From Actinoalloteichus hymeniacidonis (lineage in GTDB: Bacteria; Actinomycetota; Actinomycetes; Mycobacteriales; Pseudonocardiaceae): 64,000 nt of DNA. The position numbers were made by a program, and so were the translations under genes. The notes below the pieces were generated by a model. It worked only from the letters and a program-made list of their open reading frames with translations, was not told the origin of the DNA and did not search any database. Location of the stretch: positions 1,550,001 through 1,614,000 of the forward strand of contig NZ_JACHIS010000001.1 of assembly GCF_014203365.1 (NCBI RefSeq), read 5' to 3'. Positions 8,202 through 17,549 of the stretch are shown here, piece after piece (positions within the stretch are counted from its first letter, which is position 1; each line of letters starts with the position of its first letter).

Positions 8202-8858
8202 TCACGGCCGCCGAGCGCCGCCCGGCGCGACCAGCCGGGTCCGAGTCCGCGCACCTAAGGAGTGCGGTAAGGACGCTCGGGTCGTACATCGGATGTCTGC
8301 CTGCGCCAGGGCGCTGGCGGCGTGTTCGGTCTCGTCGACGCCGTCTGCCGGGCTCCCGACCGCCCAGCCGTGATCCGCCCAGCCGTGATCCGCCCAGCCG
8401 TGATCGGCCGCAACTCGCTCGACCGTGGAGTGGTCGCCCGGAAGTTCGATGCGCACGGCCTCGGCCGAGTGCGGGCCCCCGTACGGCTGACCCGAGGTGT
8501 CGGGCGGCGACATCCGAGGTGCGATCAGGTCGTCTCGGGGCATCGGGGTGGCGCCGAGGACCTCGGGTCGCCTACGTCGCCCGCCTGGATGCGGGCGTAG
8601 TCGGGGTAGTCGGTCGGAGCAGGCCGCGCTCGGCGCCGATGGCGCGATGATCGTCGCTTCATCGGCGCTGTCGAGGGCGCCGGTCGGTGCCGAACGGCGT
8701 GGTTCGGCGGCGACCGCGAGGAGATCGAGGTCGAGTCGAGCACTCGAGAGATCGGTTGACTCGACCATGGTCGGCTGTGCGTAGAGGACGGACTCCGTCC
8801 GAACATCCACGATGGTTACACCCCCGTTGATCGGTCTCCCCACACACAGCTTGTTCAC
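8202..8858 (-). CDS. hypothetical protein with a short DHGWA tandem repeat
   Basis: 218 residues from GTG 8858. Third codon positions are mostly G or C in the first half, as in real genes of this genome, but the start has only a weak AGAAG ribosome binding site. No domain is recognised. The middle is Pro/Arg-rich and three copies of the pentapeptide ADHGW occur around residues 150-165, encoded by three exact 15-base repeats. It sits where cas3 might be expected upstream of cse1 but has no helicase or HD motif. It may be a real lineage-specific gene or partly spurious. Confidence 0.4.
   Translation of the reverse strand: MNKLCVGRPINGGVTIVDVRTESVLYAQPTMVESTDLSSARLDLDLLAVAAEPRRSAPTGALDSADEATIIAPSAPSAACSDRLPRLRPHPGGRRRRPEVLGATPMPRDDLIAPRMSPPDTSGQPYGGPHSAEAVRIELPGDHSTVERVAADHGWADHGWADHGWAVGSPADGVDETEHAASALAQADIRCTTRASLPHSLGARTRTRLVAPGGARRP
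8361..8405. repeat. three exact 15-bp tandem repeats
   Basis: CGCCCAGCCGTGATC occurs three times head to tail (8361, 8376, 8391). In the minus-strand reading frame it encodes the ADHGW repeat. Copy number is likely to vary between strains by slippage. Confidence 0.85.
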
Positions 8859-9182
8859 TTCTGGGTCGATCTTCAGCTGCTTCGCCGGATATCACCCGAT
8901 TAGGTGACAGTTTGTGACTGCTTCGCGACGCTGGCGAAGGGTTGTCCGGTGTCGCAGGCGATCAGGGTCGGACGCCGGTCCCGCGACGACGGCTTCGGTG
9001 CTCGGGCGCGGGTTTTCGGAATTCACGACCGGCGACTCGTCGTCCGGGGCCGTGGGTGTCCATGTCAGGACCACCGCCGGGATCGTCACGGAACGAGGTC
9101 GAAATACCGGGTCGAATGTCACTCGATCGGCGGAGTCAGGAAATCCGGGAGACCGCCGATCCCTTGTATACCTCCTTACCGG

Positions 9183-9209
9183 CCCCGGCACTGTCCACTC
9201 GTGCCGGGG
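9183..9209 (-). terminator. hairpin terminator after the methyltransferase gene
   Basis: Perfect 9-base arms CCCCGGCAC and GTGCCGGGG with a 9-base loop, about 80 bases downstream of the methyltransferase stop on the minus strand. There is no strong U tract, as is common in actinomycetes. The 427-base gap 8859-9285 otherwise shows no convincing gene. Confidence 0.55.
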
Positions 9210-9285
9210 TCGTGGTCTGTCTGTGGCCGGCATGTTCGATGCGCGACGGTCGGCGGCGTGCCATCCGACGTACTCGCCCACCGCC

Positions 9286-10098
9286 TCATGTCCGAATCCG
9301 GCCCACGGCGGCATAGGTGCCCGAACGCTCGGGCTCGGCGGCGAGCAGCTCGTCGGGGCCGTCGGGACGCCATTGCGGTGTCCACACCAAACCGGGCTCG
9401 ACCAGATCCACCTGCGACAGCAACGCCGCCAACTCGGCGCGCGTGCGATGGGTGACCGGGGACGAGGTCGAGTTGAGCAACCGGCGCATCTCGGCTGCCT
9501 GTGCGGGCGGCAGGGCGTCGATGGTGGTGTGCGAGACCGCGAGCAGACTGCCCGGCGCCAGCGGTGCCAGGTACCGCGCCAACAGCTCCGCCGGGTCGTC
9601 CTCGGCGCTGACGTAATGCAGCACGGCCACCGCGAGCAGCCCGACCGGTTCGGACAGATCGAGGCGGCCCACCTCGGCCGAATCGAGGACCGAGGCCGGA
9701 TCGCGGATATCGGCCCCCACGATCTCCACCCCGTCGATGTCACTGAGCAGCCGCCGGGAATGAGCGACCGCCACCGGCTCGTTGTCGACGTAGACCACCC
9801 GAGCCGCCGGGTCCACGGCCCGGGCGACCTCGTGGGCATGCCCCTGGGTGGGGATGCCCGAACCGAGATCGAGGAACTGCCGGATGCCCTGCTCGACGAA
9901 GTACCGCACGGCGCGACGCAGGAAGGCCCGGTTCGATCGGCCGACGAGCGCGGCATCGGGATCGATGGTGAGCAGGCGGTTGAACGCCTCCCGATCGGCG
10001 GCGAAATTGTGGGCACCGCCCAACGCGTAGTCGTACATCCGGGCCGGATTCGGCCAGTCGAGGTCCACGCCGAGCAGCGGCTCTTGCGGATCGGACAT
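9286..10098 (-). CDS. SAM-dependent methyltransferase of the DUF574 type
   Basis: 270 residues from ATG 10098, with GGAGG upstream. It belongs to the actinobacterial S-adenosylmethionine methyltransferase family once called DUF574. Signs are PARMYDYALGGAHNFAADRE near the N-terminus, the SAM-binding motif I FLDLGSGIPT at residues 75-84, VVYVDNEPVAV for the acidic ribose-binding loop, and VLHYVSAEDDP. The family has many copies per genome and its substrates are mostly unknown. It stands alone, followed by a hairpin terminator. Confidence 0.9.
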   Translation of the reverse strand: MSDPQEPLLGVDLDWPNPARMYDYALGGAHNFAADREAFNRLLTIDPDAALVGRSNRAFLRRAVRYFVEQGIRQFLDLGSGIPTQGHAHEVARAVDPAARVVYVDNEPVAVAHSRRLLSDIDGVEIVGADIRDPASVLDSAEVGRLDLSEPVGLLAVAVLHYVSAEDDPAELLARYLAPLAPGSLLAVSHTTIDALPPAQAAEMRRLLNSTSSPVTHRTRAELAALLSQVDLVEPGLVWTPQWRPDGPDELLAAEPERSGTYAAVGRIRT

Positions 10099-10219
10099 CA
10101 ACGGCCTCCAACAGTGGTGAGTCGAGTTTCGCCGGGCGCGACCACGGGCCCCGATACGGCTGGCAACAGCCGGCTGTAGGGGGATGAATCCGTTCGGTGA
10201 CGGACCGAGTCTAGGCTGT

Positions 10220-10240
10220 GGGGGTGCTTTCGGTACCCCC
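10220..10240. promoter_or_regulatory. GGGGGT...ACCCCC dyad between divergent genes
   Basis: Six-base perfect arms with a 9-base loop, midway between the methyltransferase and GPP34 genes, which are divergent. It may be an operator or a transcript hairpin; nothing further can be said. Confidence 0.3.
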
Positions 10241-10370
10241 GAGAAGCCCGCCCACCACCCGGCCCACTACGCCGAATGGCGCCGGCGAAACCGCTCATCC
10301 AGTGTCAAAGGCGACACCCGGATACAGGGTCCCTCACCGACCCGATGGCGGCGGGGTGCAGGATCGAACG

Positions 10371-11018
10371 GTGGACGCTCCGAACAATCTCGCTGCCCGG
10401 CTCTATCTCCTCGCCTGCGATACCCAGCGTGAACGCCTGGTCAACCGTGATCATCTGGGGTTCGTACTACGTGCTGCACTGCTCACCGACCTGCTCGCCG
10501 AAGGCGCGTTGACCGAACAGGATCGCAAACCGACGGTGGCGCGGTCCCGCTCGACCGGCGACCCCGTGCAGGCCGACCTGCTCAACGCCATCGCGGAAGA
10601 ACGCCCCAGGTCGTGGACCTGGTGGATGCAGCGGGAAGCGAAGGCAACCGTGGAGGCCGTCGGGCAACAACTGGCCGACATCGATCTGATCCACCGCTCC
10701 GCCGGGCGCACCCTGGCGATCTTCCCGACCCGCATCGTCCAGGTGCTCCGTCCGGAGATCCGTGAGGACCTGCGGATGCGCTGCCACGACCTGCTCGGGG
10801 ACGAGACACCGGTCGACCAGCTCAACCAACGGGATGCGGCGATGGTGTCCCTGGCGGCCGAGGGCCAGCTGCGGTCGGTGTTCTCCGGATCGGACCGCAT
10901 TAGGCGGCGGGCCAGGCTTCGGGACCTGCGCGAACACCTGGGACCGGTGCCCAAGGCCCTTCGCAAGGTCATCAGTCAACGCGCGGCGGCCGCGAGTTCG
11001 GCGAGCTCCGGGGGCTGA
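10371..11018 (+). CDS. GPP34 family phosphoprotein-like protein
   Basis: 215 residues from GTG 10371; the reading frame is open further upstream but has no better start, and AGGA lies 9 bases before this GTG. The pattern LAARLYLLACD, then LGFVLRAALLTDLLAEGALT, and WTWWMQREAKATVEAVGQQL matches bacterial GPP34 (Golgi phosphoprotein 3-like) proteins, which in eukaryotes bind phosphatidylinositol 4-phosphate. The role of actinobacterial members is unknown; membrane-lipid association is a possibility. It is monocistronic, and a hairpin follows at 11051. Confidence 0.8.
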   Translation: MDAPNNLAARLYLLACDTQRERLVNRDHLGFVLRAALLTDLLAEGALTEQDRKPTVARSRSTGDPVQADLLNAIAEERPRSWTWWMQREAKATVEAVGQQLADIDLIHRSAGRTLAIFPTRIVQVLRPEIREDLRMRCHDLLGDETPVDQLNQRDAAMVSLAAEGQLRSVFSGSDRIRRRARLRDLREHLGPVPKALRKVISQRAAAASSASSGG

Positions 11019-11050
11019 GTCGCCACGCCGCTGACATCGCCGTTAGCCGG

Positions 11051-11073
11051 GCCCCAGACGTGATGCCTGGGGC
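11051..11073. terminator. hairpin between convergent genes
   Basis: Arms GCCCCAG and CTGGGGC with a 9-base loop, 33 bases after the GPP34 stop and about 145 bases beyond the end of the convergent NHL gene. It could terminate transcription from the left. Confidence 0.5.
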
Positions 11074-11217
11074 GGCTGTCGGCCTCCTGACCTGCGCGTT
11101 CGTTTATTGCTGGGTTTCCGGTGATTGGGTTCGGCGGTGGTTGGCCCGGCGTGGGGCAGGGGTCGACGCCGAGTCCAGCTCTACCGGATGCTCATCTCAT
11201 CACCGGCCGATAGGACC

Positions 11218-12561
11218 TCAGTTCGGGTTGGGAACCACACCCGGTGGTTCGACGGCGGCGGTGAAGGCCGCCACCCGGACCCCGACCGCGGCCTCGATGC
11301 GCACGGTTCCCGGCGTGGGACCCGCCGTCAACTCTGCTGCGGCCTCACCGGCCATGTTCGTACGCGCCACCCAGCGCGTGCGCGGCGCGTGGTTGAACCG
11401 TGCGCCCGAGGTGGTGTCCCCGGTGATCGTGAAGGTCACTGGCACGGCGATCACCGGCCTGCCCTCCCGGGTGATCCGGACGATGATCGGCCGGGGGAAC
11501 AGTCCGCCCGGCGCCGGGCGCTGTCCGTCACCGCCCACCGCCGTGAGGTCGTCGACCAGGGTGATCTTGCGAACCCGATGGCTGCCCGCATCGGCGACGA
11601 ACACGTTGCCGTACTCGTCGACGGCCACCCCGCGAGGCGTGTCGAGGGGAGAGACGACGGCACGGGCCCCGATCTCGCCACGGCCCGGCGAACCGATGCC
11701 CGCGATGGTGCTGATGGTGCCCGCGGAGAACTTGCGGATCCGATGGCTGCCGGAATCCGCGATGTAGACGTCACCGTGTTCGTCCACGGCGACCCCGCTC
11801 GGTTCGCTCAGCCGAACCCCGGCCTGCGCACCGGGCGCACCCGGTCCGGCGAGCACGCCGATCGTGCCACCGTCGTCGATGCGGATGATCCTGGCCGCAC
11901 CACGTTCGGCGACGTAGACCGCGCCCTTTCGATCCAGTGCGACGGCGACCGGGAAGTTCAGCACCGAGGCACCGGACTGCTCGATACCTGCGATGGTGCC
12001 GATGTGACCCGACAGATCGACCTTGCGGATGCGGTGGTTGGCGGAGTCGGCGATGTAGAGGTTTCCGTCGGGGTCGATGGCGATCCCGGTGGGGGTGGTG
12101 AGCCGGGCCCGGTCCGCTCGGCCGCCGTCGCCGCCGAACCCCGGTTCCCCCGTCCCCGCGATGGTGCTGATGTGGCCCGAGGGGTCGACCTTGCGGATGC
12201 GGTGATTGGCGGAATCGGCGATGTAGAGGTTCCCGTCGGGGTCGATGGCGATCCCGGTGGGGGTGGTGAGTCGGGCCTGATCGGCTGGACCGCCGTCGCC
12301 GCCGAACCCGGGCTCCCCGATACCCGCGATGGTGCAGATCCGTCCATGTTGGATGCGGCGAATTCGGTGGTTGCCCGCATCGGCGATATAGACGGTCTTG
12401 TTGGCGGTGTCGACGGCGATCCCGGTGGGACAGCGAAGCTGAGTGCGGATCGCGTGTCCGTCCTCGTCCTCGCCTGCCCCGCCCTCGCCTGCCCCGGCCA
12501 CGGTGGTGACCACCGCATCCGCGACTGTCGACTCCAGACTGGTCGTTGTCGAGCCTGTCAT
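11218..12561 (-). CDS. NHL-repeat beta-propeller protein
   Basis: 447 residues from ATG 12561, with AGGAG 7 bases upstream. It has at least five NHL repeats of the form P-x-G-I-A-I-D, LYIADSANHRIRKV, I-x-T-I-A-G. Two neighbouring repeats are almost identical in both DNA and protein, so recent internal duplication is likely. The last 90 residues after the propeller form an immunoglobulin-like beta region (VPVTFTITGDTTSGARF). No signal peptide is seen. Such proteins act as ligand-binding scaffolds; the partner is unknown. Confidence 0.85.
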   Translation of the reverse strand: MTGSTTTSLESTVADAVVTTVAGAGEGGAGEDEDGHAIRTQLRCPTGIAVDTANKTVYIADAGNHRIRRIQHGRICTIAGIGEPGFGGDGGPADQARLTTPTGIAIDPDGNLYIADSANHRIRKVDPSGHISTIAGTGEPGFGGDGGRADRARLTTPTGIAIDPDGNLYIADSANHRIRKVDLSGHIGTIAGIEQSGASVLNFPVAVALDRKGAVYVAERGAARIIRIDDGGTIGVLAGPGAPGAQAGVRLSEPSGVAVDEHGDVYIADSGSHRIRKFSAGTISTIAGIGSPGRGEIGARAVVSPLDTPRGVAVDEYGNVFVADAGSHRVRKITLVDDLTAVGGDGQRPAPGGLFPRPIIVRITREGRPVIAVPVTFTITGDTTSGARFNHAPRTRWVARTNMAGEAAAELTAGPTPGTVRIEAAVGVRVAAFTAAVEPPGVVPNPN

Positions 12562-12984
12562 GACTGACACTCCTGGTTGCCTCGGCGCGTCCCGCCCATC
12601 GTGACGCGCGATGAACGGACCCGGCGAGATCACTCAGCGGGTCCGGGCGAGGAGTGGGGCTTGGCAGCTACGAAGCTGGTGCCCCCGCTTCTCCTGCCAC
12701 CCAGATCGTGGAGGGCGGGAACCGCCGTGAGGAGCCTCTTCGGCCAAGATCACTACAACGAGTGGTCGAGGAACCACGAACCGGTGGGACCACTCAGGAC
12801 CGTGGTGTCATCTGCCGTAATTCCTGTCTGATCACAATGCTGTTCGTAGTCGGCCGATTCGGTGAACAACGGACGGTCTGCCACCGGTGCCCCTAGGCCG
12901 TTCAGCTGCCGCCGAATGCGTGATTCCGCCGGGATGAACTGCGGTTTCCGTTGCCGGACAGGCGCTTCATGGCAACCTGTTGAG
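12562..12984. other. divergent promoter region, no gene seen
   Basis: About 420 bases between the NHL gene and the TPR membrane-protein gene. No supported gene, repeat array or clear operator was found. Confidence 0.4.
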
Positions 12985-13929
12985 GTGAGACCGGGGGAGC
13001 GACCATGGGAAACGGCCCCACCGACGACATGGGCCCGGCATCGTCGGCCGACACGGCGCGAGTTGAGCACCGTTTCCCTGGCAGTGGCAGCCGTTCTGCT
13101 GCTCGCGCTCACTGTCTCCTCGATCGAGCTCCTCGTGTGGTTACTGGCATTGATCGGGCTTTTCACGGTGGCCGGTCCGCTGCGACCGGCACCGGGTCGA
13201 CAGGCCGTCGAGTCTGCCGAGGTCGACCTCCTCGATCGTGCGGGTCCGGACGCCGAGGACCATCATCGGAAGCGAATCGCCCTGCACACCCTCGTGCTCG
13301 GCGCCGATCATCCGGAGACCATCGCGGCGTGCAACGACCTCGGTGCTGCGCTCGGCGAGTACGGCCGGTGGAAAGAGGCGACCACCATCCTGCGGGCGAC
13401 GCTGAAGTCGGCGGTTCGTGCCCTGGGCGAGGAGCATGAGGACACCCTGAGCACTCGCAACGGACTGGCCGTCGCCTTGCACAGCTGCGGGCGAACCGCC
13501 GAGGCCGAACGCCTGCTGCGGACCGTGTTGACGGCGCGGACGACGATTCTCGGCGCTCAGCATCCGCATACGCTCAGCACCCGAGGCAACCTCGCGACGG
13601 TGTTGGCCGATCAGCAACGCTGGGCCGAGGCCGAGGAACATCTCCGCGTCGTGCTCGACATCAGGCTCGGTCGGCCCGAGTCGGATGGGTCGCTTCTCGC
13701 GAATACGCGACACAATCTCGCAGGCGTCCTGGCGAGGCGGGCACCGAACGCCGAGTCGCAACTGCTGTATGCGCAGGCACTGCGCTGGCGCCGGGACCAT
13801 CTCGGCGCCGACCACCCGCTGACCACCGCGACGAACCGAGCCTTGGTCGAACTGTTGCGGTCGGGAACCGCCGGTTCGACCACGCCCCCCTTCAGTCCTG
13901 GACCAGCTTCATCGACACGTAGTGGTTGA
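12985..13929 (+). CDS. membrane-anchored TPR protein (kinesin-light-chain-like repeats)
   Basis: About 314 residues if it starts at GTG 12985; earlier in-frame ATGs at 12862 and 12934 cannot be excluded. A basic N-terminus is followed by two hydrophobic segments (about residues 28-46 and 49-66), likely a hairpin in the membrane. The soluble part then has four TPR units of the TPR_10/12 type, each with LGADHPET or similar followed by N-LA-L, giving a cytoplasmic interaction surface. Its last 38 bases overlap the end of the convergent GNAT gene. Partner unknown. Confidence 0.75.
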   Translation: MRPGERPWETAPPTTWARHRRPTRRELSTVSLAVAAVLLLALTVSSIELLVWLLALIGLFTVAGPLRPAPGRQAVESAEVDLLDRAGPDAEDHHRKRIALHTLVLGADHPETIAACNDLGAALGEYGRWKEATTILRATLKSAVRALGEEHEDTLSTRNGLAVALHSCGRTAEAERLLRTVLTARTTILGAQHPHTLSTRGNLATVLADQQRWAEAEEHLRVVLDIRLGRPESDGSLLANTRHNLAGVLARRAPNAESQLLYAQALRWRRDHLGADHPLTTATNRALVELLRSGTAGSTTPPFSPGPASSTRSG

Positions 13930-14479
13930 TCCCGGTGAACCTCGTGTGTTTCACCGGCCGCCGTCGGTACTCGGTGAAACCGAGTCTGGTGTACAGGCCG
14001 AGGGCGGGCGCGTTGGTGTCGGCAATCTCCTCCAACACATAGACCTTGTACTGCGGCAGGGCCAGTAGGTGGCTCAGCAGTGCTTTCGCCACGCCCTTGC
14101 CCTGGTGGGCGCGGGCTGTGCCGACGAATTCCAGCGAGGCGGCCCCCGGCGCGACGGGCTCCGCCTTCGCGAACTCCCGGCGGAACATGGTGCCGACGAC
14201 CGTTCCCCGGAGAAGACCGAAGTGCTTGCGCAGGACCGTGCTGTCCGCCCGGAAGCTCTCCTGCCTGCCATCGGTCAGTGCGGTGATCGAGGCGGGTGTT
14301 CCATCGAGCAGCGCCACATAGAAGAGGTCCAGTGTCAGGAGCTGTTCGAAGCCGTCGGCGAGTCGCTTCCGATCCTTGGACAGTGCCACGAAATCGTCGC
14401 CGAAGGCATCGACGAAGACCTCGACGGCCTGTCTGCGTCCCGGCCCGTCCAATTCGAGGGCGGGCTTGATCTCGATCAT
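13892..14479 (-). CDS. GNAT family N-acetyltransferase
   Basis: 195 residues from ATG 14479, with AAGGAG upstream. The acetyl-CoA binding motif A is visible as AHQGKGVAKALLSHLL (Q/R-x-x-G-x-A type), followed by VYVLEEIADTNAPALGLYTRLGF, the typical GNAT C-terminal half. Substrate unknown. Its start overlaps the stop of the upstream TetR gene by four bases, so the regulator and enzyme are co-transcribed. It may detoxify a compound sensed by the regulator. Confidence 0.88.
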   Translation of the reverse strand: MIEIKPALELDGPGRRQAVEVFVDAFGDDFVALSKDRKRLADGFEQLLTLDLFYVALLDGTPASITALTDGRQESFRADSTVLRKHFGLLRGTVVGTMFRREFAKAEPVAPGAASLEFVGTARAHQGKGVAKALLSHLLALPQYKVYVLEEIADTNAPALGLYTRLGFTEYRRRPVKHTRFTGINHYVSMKLVQD

Positions 14480-15084
14480 CGTGCAGGCTCCTTGCGTAGC
14501 GATGCGGTCAGTGCCGAAGAACTCGGCACCACGAGGCGGTTCCCGAGGGAGAAGCGCAGCATTGCCAGTCCGCTGATCGTGGCGAAGTAGCAGGTCGCAA
14601 GCTCGACGGGTTCGCCTGCGCGGAATTCGCCGAGTTCCTGTCCTCGGCGTACCAGTCCAACGAAGGCGTCGACCATCGCGGAATGCTGTTCGACGAGTAG
14701 CTGAACCTGCGCGGGCGCCTCTGGCATCACGAAGGCGTGATTCATGATCATGAAGAAGTCGGCGAATCCGCCGTCGCCCCCGAGCTCGGCCAGGACTATT
14801 CGGGTGTACTCGTCCACGAGCGCGCCGGGGCTCTCGTCGCCGCGCAGCAAGGTGCCGATACGACGAAGACCCTCTGCGGCGAACGCGACCAGCCCACCGA
14901 ACAGCTCGTCCTTGGTCGTGAAGTGCCGGTAGATCGACCCGGTGCTGATACCGGCCTCGCGGGCGATGTCTCGCATGTTCGTCGCGGCGAAACCCTGCCG
15001 CGCGAAGAGCCTGATGGCGGCGGCCTCCACCTTCTCCAAGGTGGCCAGCCGCATGGCCTCGTTCTGCTCGCTGGTCCGGGGCAT
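14476..15084 (-). CDS. TetR family transcriptional regulator
   Basis: 202 residues. The N-terminal helix-turn-helix is clear: AAIRLFARQGFAATNMRDIAREAGISTGSIYRHFTTKDEL, residues about 22-61. The C-terminal two thirds should form the ligand-binding and dimer domain. It is first in an operon with the GNAT gene. A perfect 8+8 dyad lies 27 bases upstream of its start, the expected position for autoregulation. Confidence 0.93.
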   Translation of the reverse strand: MPRTSEQNEAMRLATLEKVEAAAIRLFARQGFAATNMRDIAREAGISTGSIYRHFTTKDELFGGLVAFAAEGLRRIGTLLRGDESPGALVDEYTRIVLAELGGDGGFADFFMIMNHAFVMPEAPAQVQLLVEQHSAMVDAFVGLVRRGQELGEFRAGEPVELATCYFATISGLAMLRFSLGNRLVVPSSSALTASLRKEPAR

Positions 15085-15110
15085 CTGCGCACACCTCCGA
15101 TCGGGAATAA

Positions 15111-15128
15111 AATGAACAGATGTTCATT
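15111..15128. promoter_or_regulatory. likely TetR operator
   Basis: Perfect inverted repeat AATGAACA-GA-TGTTCATT, typical of TetR family sites such as those bound by AcrR-like proteins. It is just upstream of the tetR/GNAT operon and in an otherwise AT-richer patch. Confidence 0.8.
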
Positions 15129-15232
15129 CTATAGCTCCGGTGCGGGCCTTTCCGATCGGGTGCGGGAAGCGGCGGTGCGGACGCCCGACATCGGCGGAGC
15201 GGCCTGCTGGCTCGCTCCGCCGACGTCCTAGA

Positions 15233-17101
15233 TCAAGGGGTGTAGACGTTCGGGCGCGGTGCGGCGCTCATGCCGTCGCCGATGTAGAAGCTCGGGTGCG
15301 GCGGTTGGTTGTAGGCCGTATTTTGCCAAGCCAGCGCGACCCGGTACTGGGTGTCGTGCACCAGGGTGGTGATGCGCCGATCGGTCTGGTGCGGCGTGCT
15401 GTAGATCCGCAGGGCGCTGCTGTCGGTGGTCGGCCAGATGACTTCCTCTCGCCAGTCGCCGAGAATGTCCCCGGACAGCGACGGTGTGGCCTTGGTGCCG
15501 TTGTTCGAGGTGACACCGCTGCCGGTCAGCAACCTGGTGTCCCCGGAGGGGCCGTACTTGTCGATCCGGGTGTCATCGAGCAACTCGCGCACCGGATCGC
15601 CATCCCACCAGGCCAGGAAGTTGATCGATGATGGCTTGCGGCCGACGCCCTGACCCTGCGGGTTACGCAGTTCCCCGTCCCGTGCCGACCACGATTCGGC
15701 CCCGGGACTGCCCGCCCAGATGTCACCTGAGACGCCCCGGCCGTTGTCGCCGCCCGACGCGGTTCGCCAGAGAATCTCGCCCGTTCGGGCGTCCGCGAGC
15801 CAGGAACCCGGTTGGTTGCCGCCCTCGTTGACCTTGAAGTACTCCAGGCCGGGCCTGGATGGGTCGAGGTCTCCCACGTGTCCGGCGTCGCCGTGGCCCG
15901 TGCCGTTCACCCATAGGCCCCAACCGTTGTCGTCGATGGCCATCGCGCCGTAGAGGATCTCGTCGCGACCGTCGCCGTCGACATCGGCGATGGACAGGCT
16001 GTGGTTGCCCTGACCCTCCCAGGCGGGACCATTGGTCGAGCTGTTGCTGTCGAAGGTCCACCGCCTGGTCAGCGAGCCATTGCGGAAGTCCCAGGCGGCG
16101 ACGACGGAACGGGTGTAGTAACCGCGCGCCATGATCAGGCTGGGTCGCGTGCCGTCCAGATATGCGGTGCCTGCCAGGAAGCGGTCCACCCGGTTCCCAT
16201 AGTTGTCACCCCAGCTGGAGACGTTGCCGCGCGGAGGCACATAGTCCACGGTGGACAGTGCGCGACCGGTGGTCCCCTCGAACATGGTGAGGAACTCCGG
16301 GCCCGCCAGTACGTAGCCCGAGGAGTTGCGGTGGTCGGCGTTGCCGTTGCCGATCACCGTTCCGGCGCCGTCCCTGGTGCCGTCCGCCGTCTTGGCCGCG
16401 ACCTCGGCTCGGCCGTCGCCGTCGTAGTCGTACACCTGGAACTGCGTGTAATGCGCACCCGCCCGGATATTGCGTCCGAGGTCGATCCGCCAGAGCTGCT
16501 CGCCGGACAGCTTGTAGGCGTCCAGGTACACGTTTCCGGTGTGTCCGGAGTGGGCGTTGTCCTTGGCGTTGCTCGGATCCCACTTCAACACGATCTCGTA
16601 CTGGCCGTCGCCGTCCAGGTCGCCGATGCTCGCATCATTGGCGGAGTAGCTGTAGTCGCCGCCGCCCGGCGGACGCTGAATCGGGACGTCCAGGTAACCG
16701 TTGGCAAACTGCAGCGCTGGTTCCGATGCGGGCTGCTCGGACCCGTTCACCACCGCGCGGACGGTGTAGGTGCTGTTGGCGGCGGCGCCGGAGTCCAGGT
16801 AGTTCGTCGAGTTCGTGATCGGCGAGGAGTTGACCAACGTGGAACCCCGGTAGACGTTGAAGCCCACCGAGTCCGGGTCGGTGGCCAGCCAACGCCAGCT
16901 CACCAGGTTGTCGTTGTCGGTGCGGACACTGACCACTCCACGATCCAGTGCCTCGACCTGCCTGCCCGTCTGCAGGGGCTGCGGGTCCGGGACCTGCGTG
17001 GCGCCGGGCTGTGCTGCGGTTGCGGGGGAGAGTGCGAGGGCGGTCGCGGTCAGCGCGGCCAACGCGGGGAGCACGGTACGACGTAATCGTCGTGGCTGCA
17101 T
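15233..17101 (-). CDS. secreted rhamnogalacturonan lyase (PL11 type)
   Basis: 622 residues from ATG 17101, with AAAGGAGA 8 bases upstream. The enzyme cleaves the rhamnogalacturonan I backbone of pectin by beta-elimination outside the cell. A signal peptide (MQPRRLRR, hydrophobic core, then ATAAQP) covers about residues 1-30. A fibronectin-like region follows, then an eight-bladed propeller with many calcium-binding D-x-D-G-D-G repeats (for example GDLDGDGQYE and YDYDGDGRAE), and the conserved GDILGDWREEVIW and FYIGDGMSAAPRPNVY ends typical of family PL11 (YesW/YesX). No pectin cluster surrounds it. Confidence 0.92.
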   Translation of the reverse strand: MQPRRLRRTVLPALAALTATALALSPATAAQPGATQVPDPQPLQTGRQVEALDRGVVSVRTDNDNLVSWRWLATDPDSVGFNVYRGSTLVNSSPITNSTNYLDSGAAANSTYTVRAVVNGSEQPASEPALQFANGYLDVPIQRPPGGGDYSYSANDASIGDLDGDGQYEIVLKWDPSNAKDNAHSGHTGNVYLDAYKLSGEQLWRIDLGRNIRAGAHYTQFQVYDYDGDGRAEVAAKTADGTRDGAGTVIGNGNADHRNSSGYVLAGPEFLTMFEGTTGRALSTVDYVPPRGNVSSWGDNYGNRVDRFLAGTAYLDGTRPSLIMARGYYTRSVVAAWDFRNGSLTRRWTFDSNSSTNGPAWEGQGNHSLSIADVDGDGRDEILYGAMAIDDNGWGLWVNGTGHGDAGHVGDLDPSRPGLEYFKVNEGGNQPGSWLADARTGEILWRTASGGDNGRGVSGDIWAGSPGAESWSARDGELRNPQGQGVGRKPSSINFLAWWDGDPVRELLDDTRIDKYGPSGDTRLLTGSGVTSNNGTKATPSLSGDILGDWREEVIWPTTDSSALRIYSTPHQTDRRITTLVHDTQYRVALAWQNTAYNQPPHPSFYIGDGMSAAPRPNVYTP

Positions 17102-17549
17102 GAAAGATCTCCTTTGATCTCGGCGGCCATGGTGCTGGCTGCCCCGGCGGGGTCGGGCGAGAACACACACCGAGAAGACAGCGGTGCGGTTAGGCTCGGG
17201 CCTACCGCGGTGCGGGATTCTTCGAGCGGATGTCTAGCGGCGGATTTTCCGCATAATCGGCCAGCTGAATGATTAGCATGCGAACGGCGTGGTTTCGGCC
17301 TTTCGGCGGCGATATTGGCCGGAATCGGCGACCGCAGGCGGGCGTGATCCGCTATTCGATTGCGGGATCGACGAGGCGTTCTAGAGCTGAAACCGCAGGT
17401 AGAGGCGATGATATTCCGTCGTGTGTGCCGTCGAGCGGACGGTAGAAAAGCGTACTTCTTGTTCGACGATGGCGCGCGGAATCGATTGTTCTAGTCGAAT
17501 TGTGTCGCGAATCCTCGGCGGCGTTTGCGGGTCGCCCCGGTGTCGTGTT
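17102..17549. other. AT-richer promoter region of the lyase gene
   Basis: About 450 bases upstream of the rhamnogalacturonan lyase, lower in G+C than its surroundings. I see no gene or strong dyad. It probably holds the lyase promoter. Confidence 0.4.

Noticed and set aside
8361-8405. Three 15-bp repeats as a CRISPR array
   Set aside because: They are directly adjacent with no spacers and encode a pentapeptide repeat; this is a simple tandem repeat.
8892-10016. 374-codon minus-strand frame overlapping the methyltransferase
   Set aside because: It is out of frame with the clear DUF574 methyltransferase and rich in Arg, Ser and Pro as expected of a shadow.
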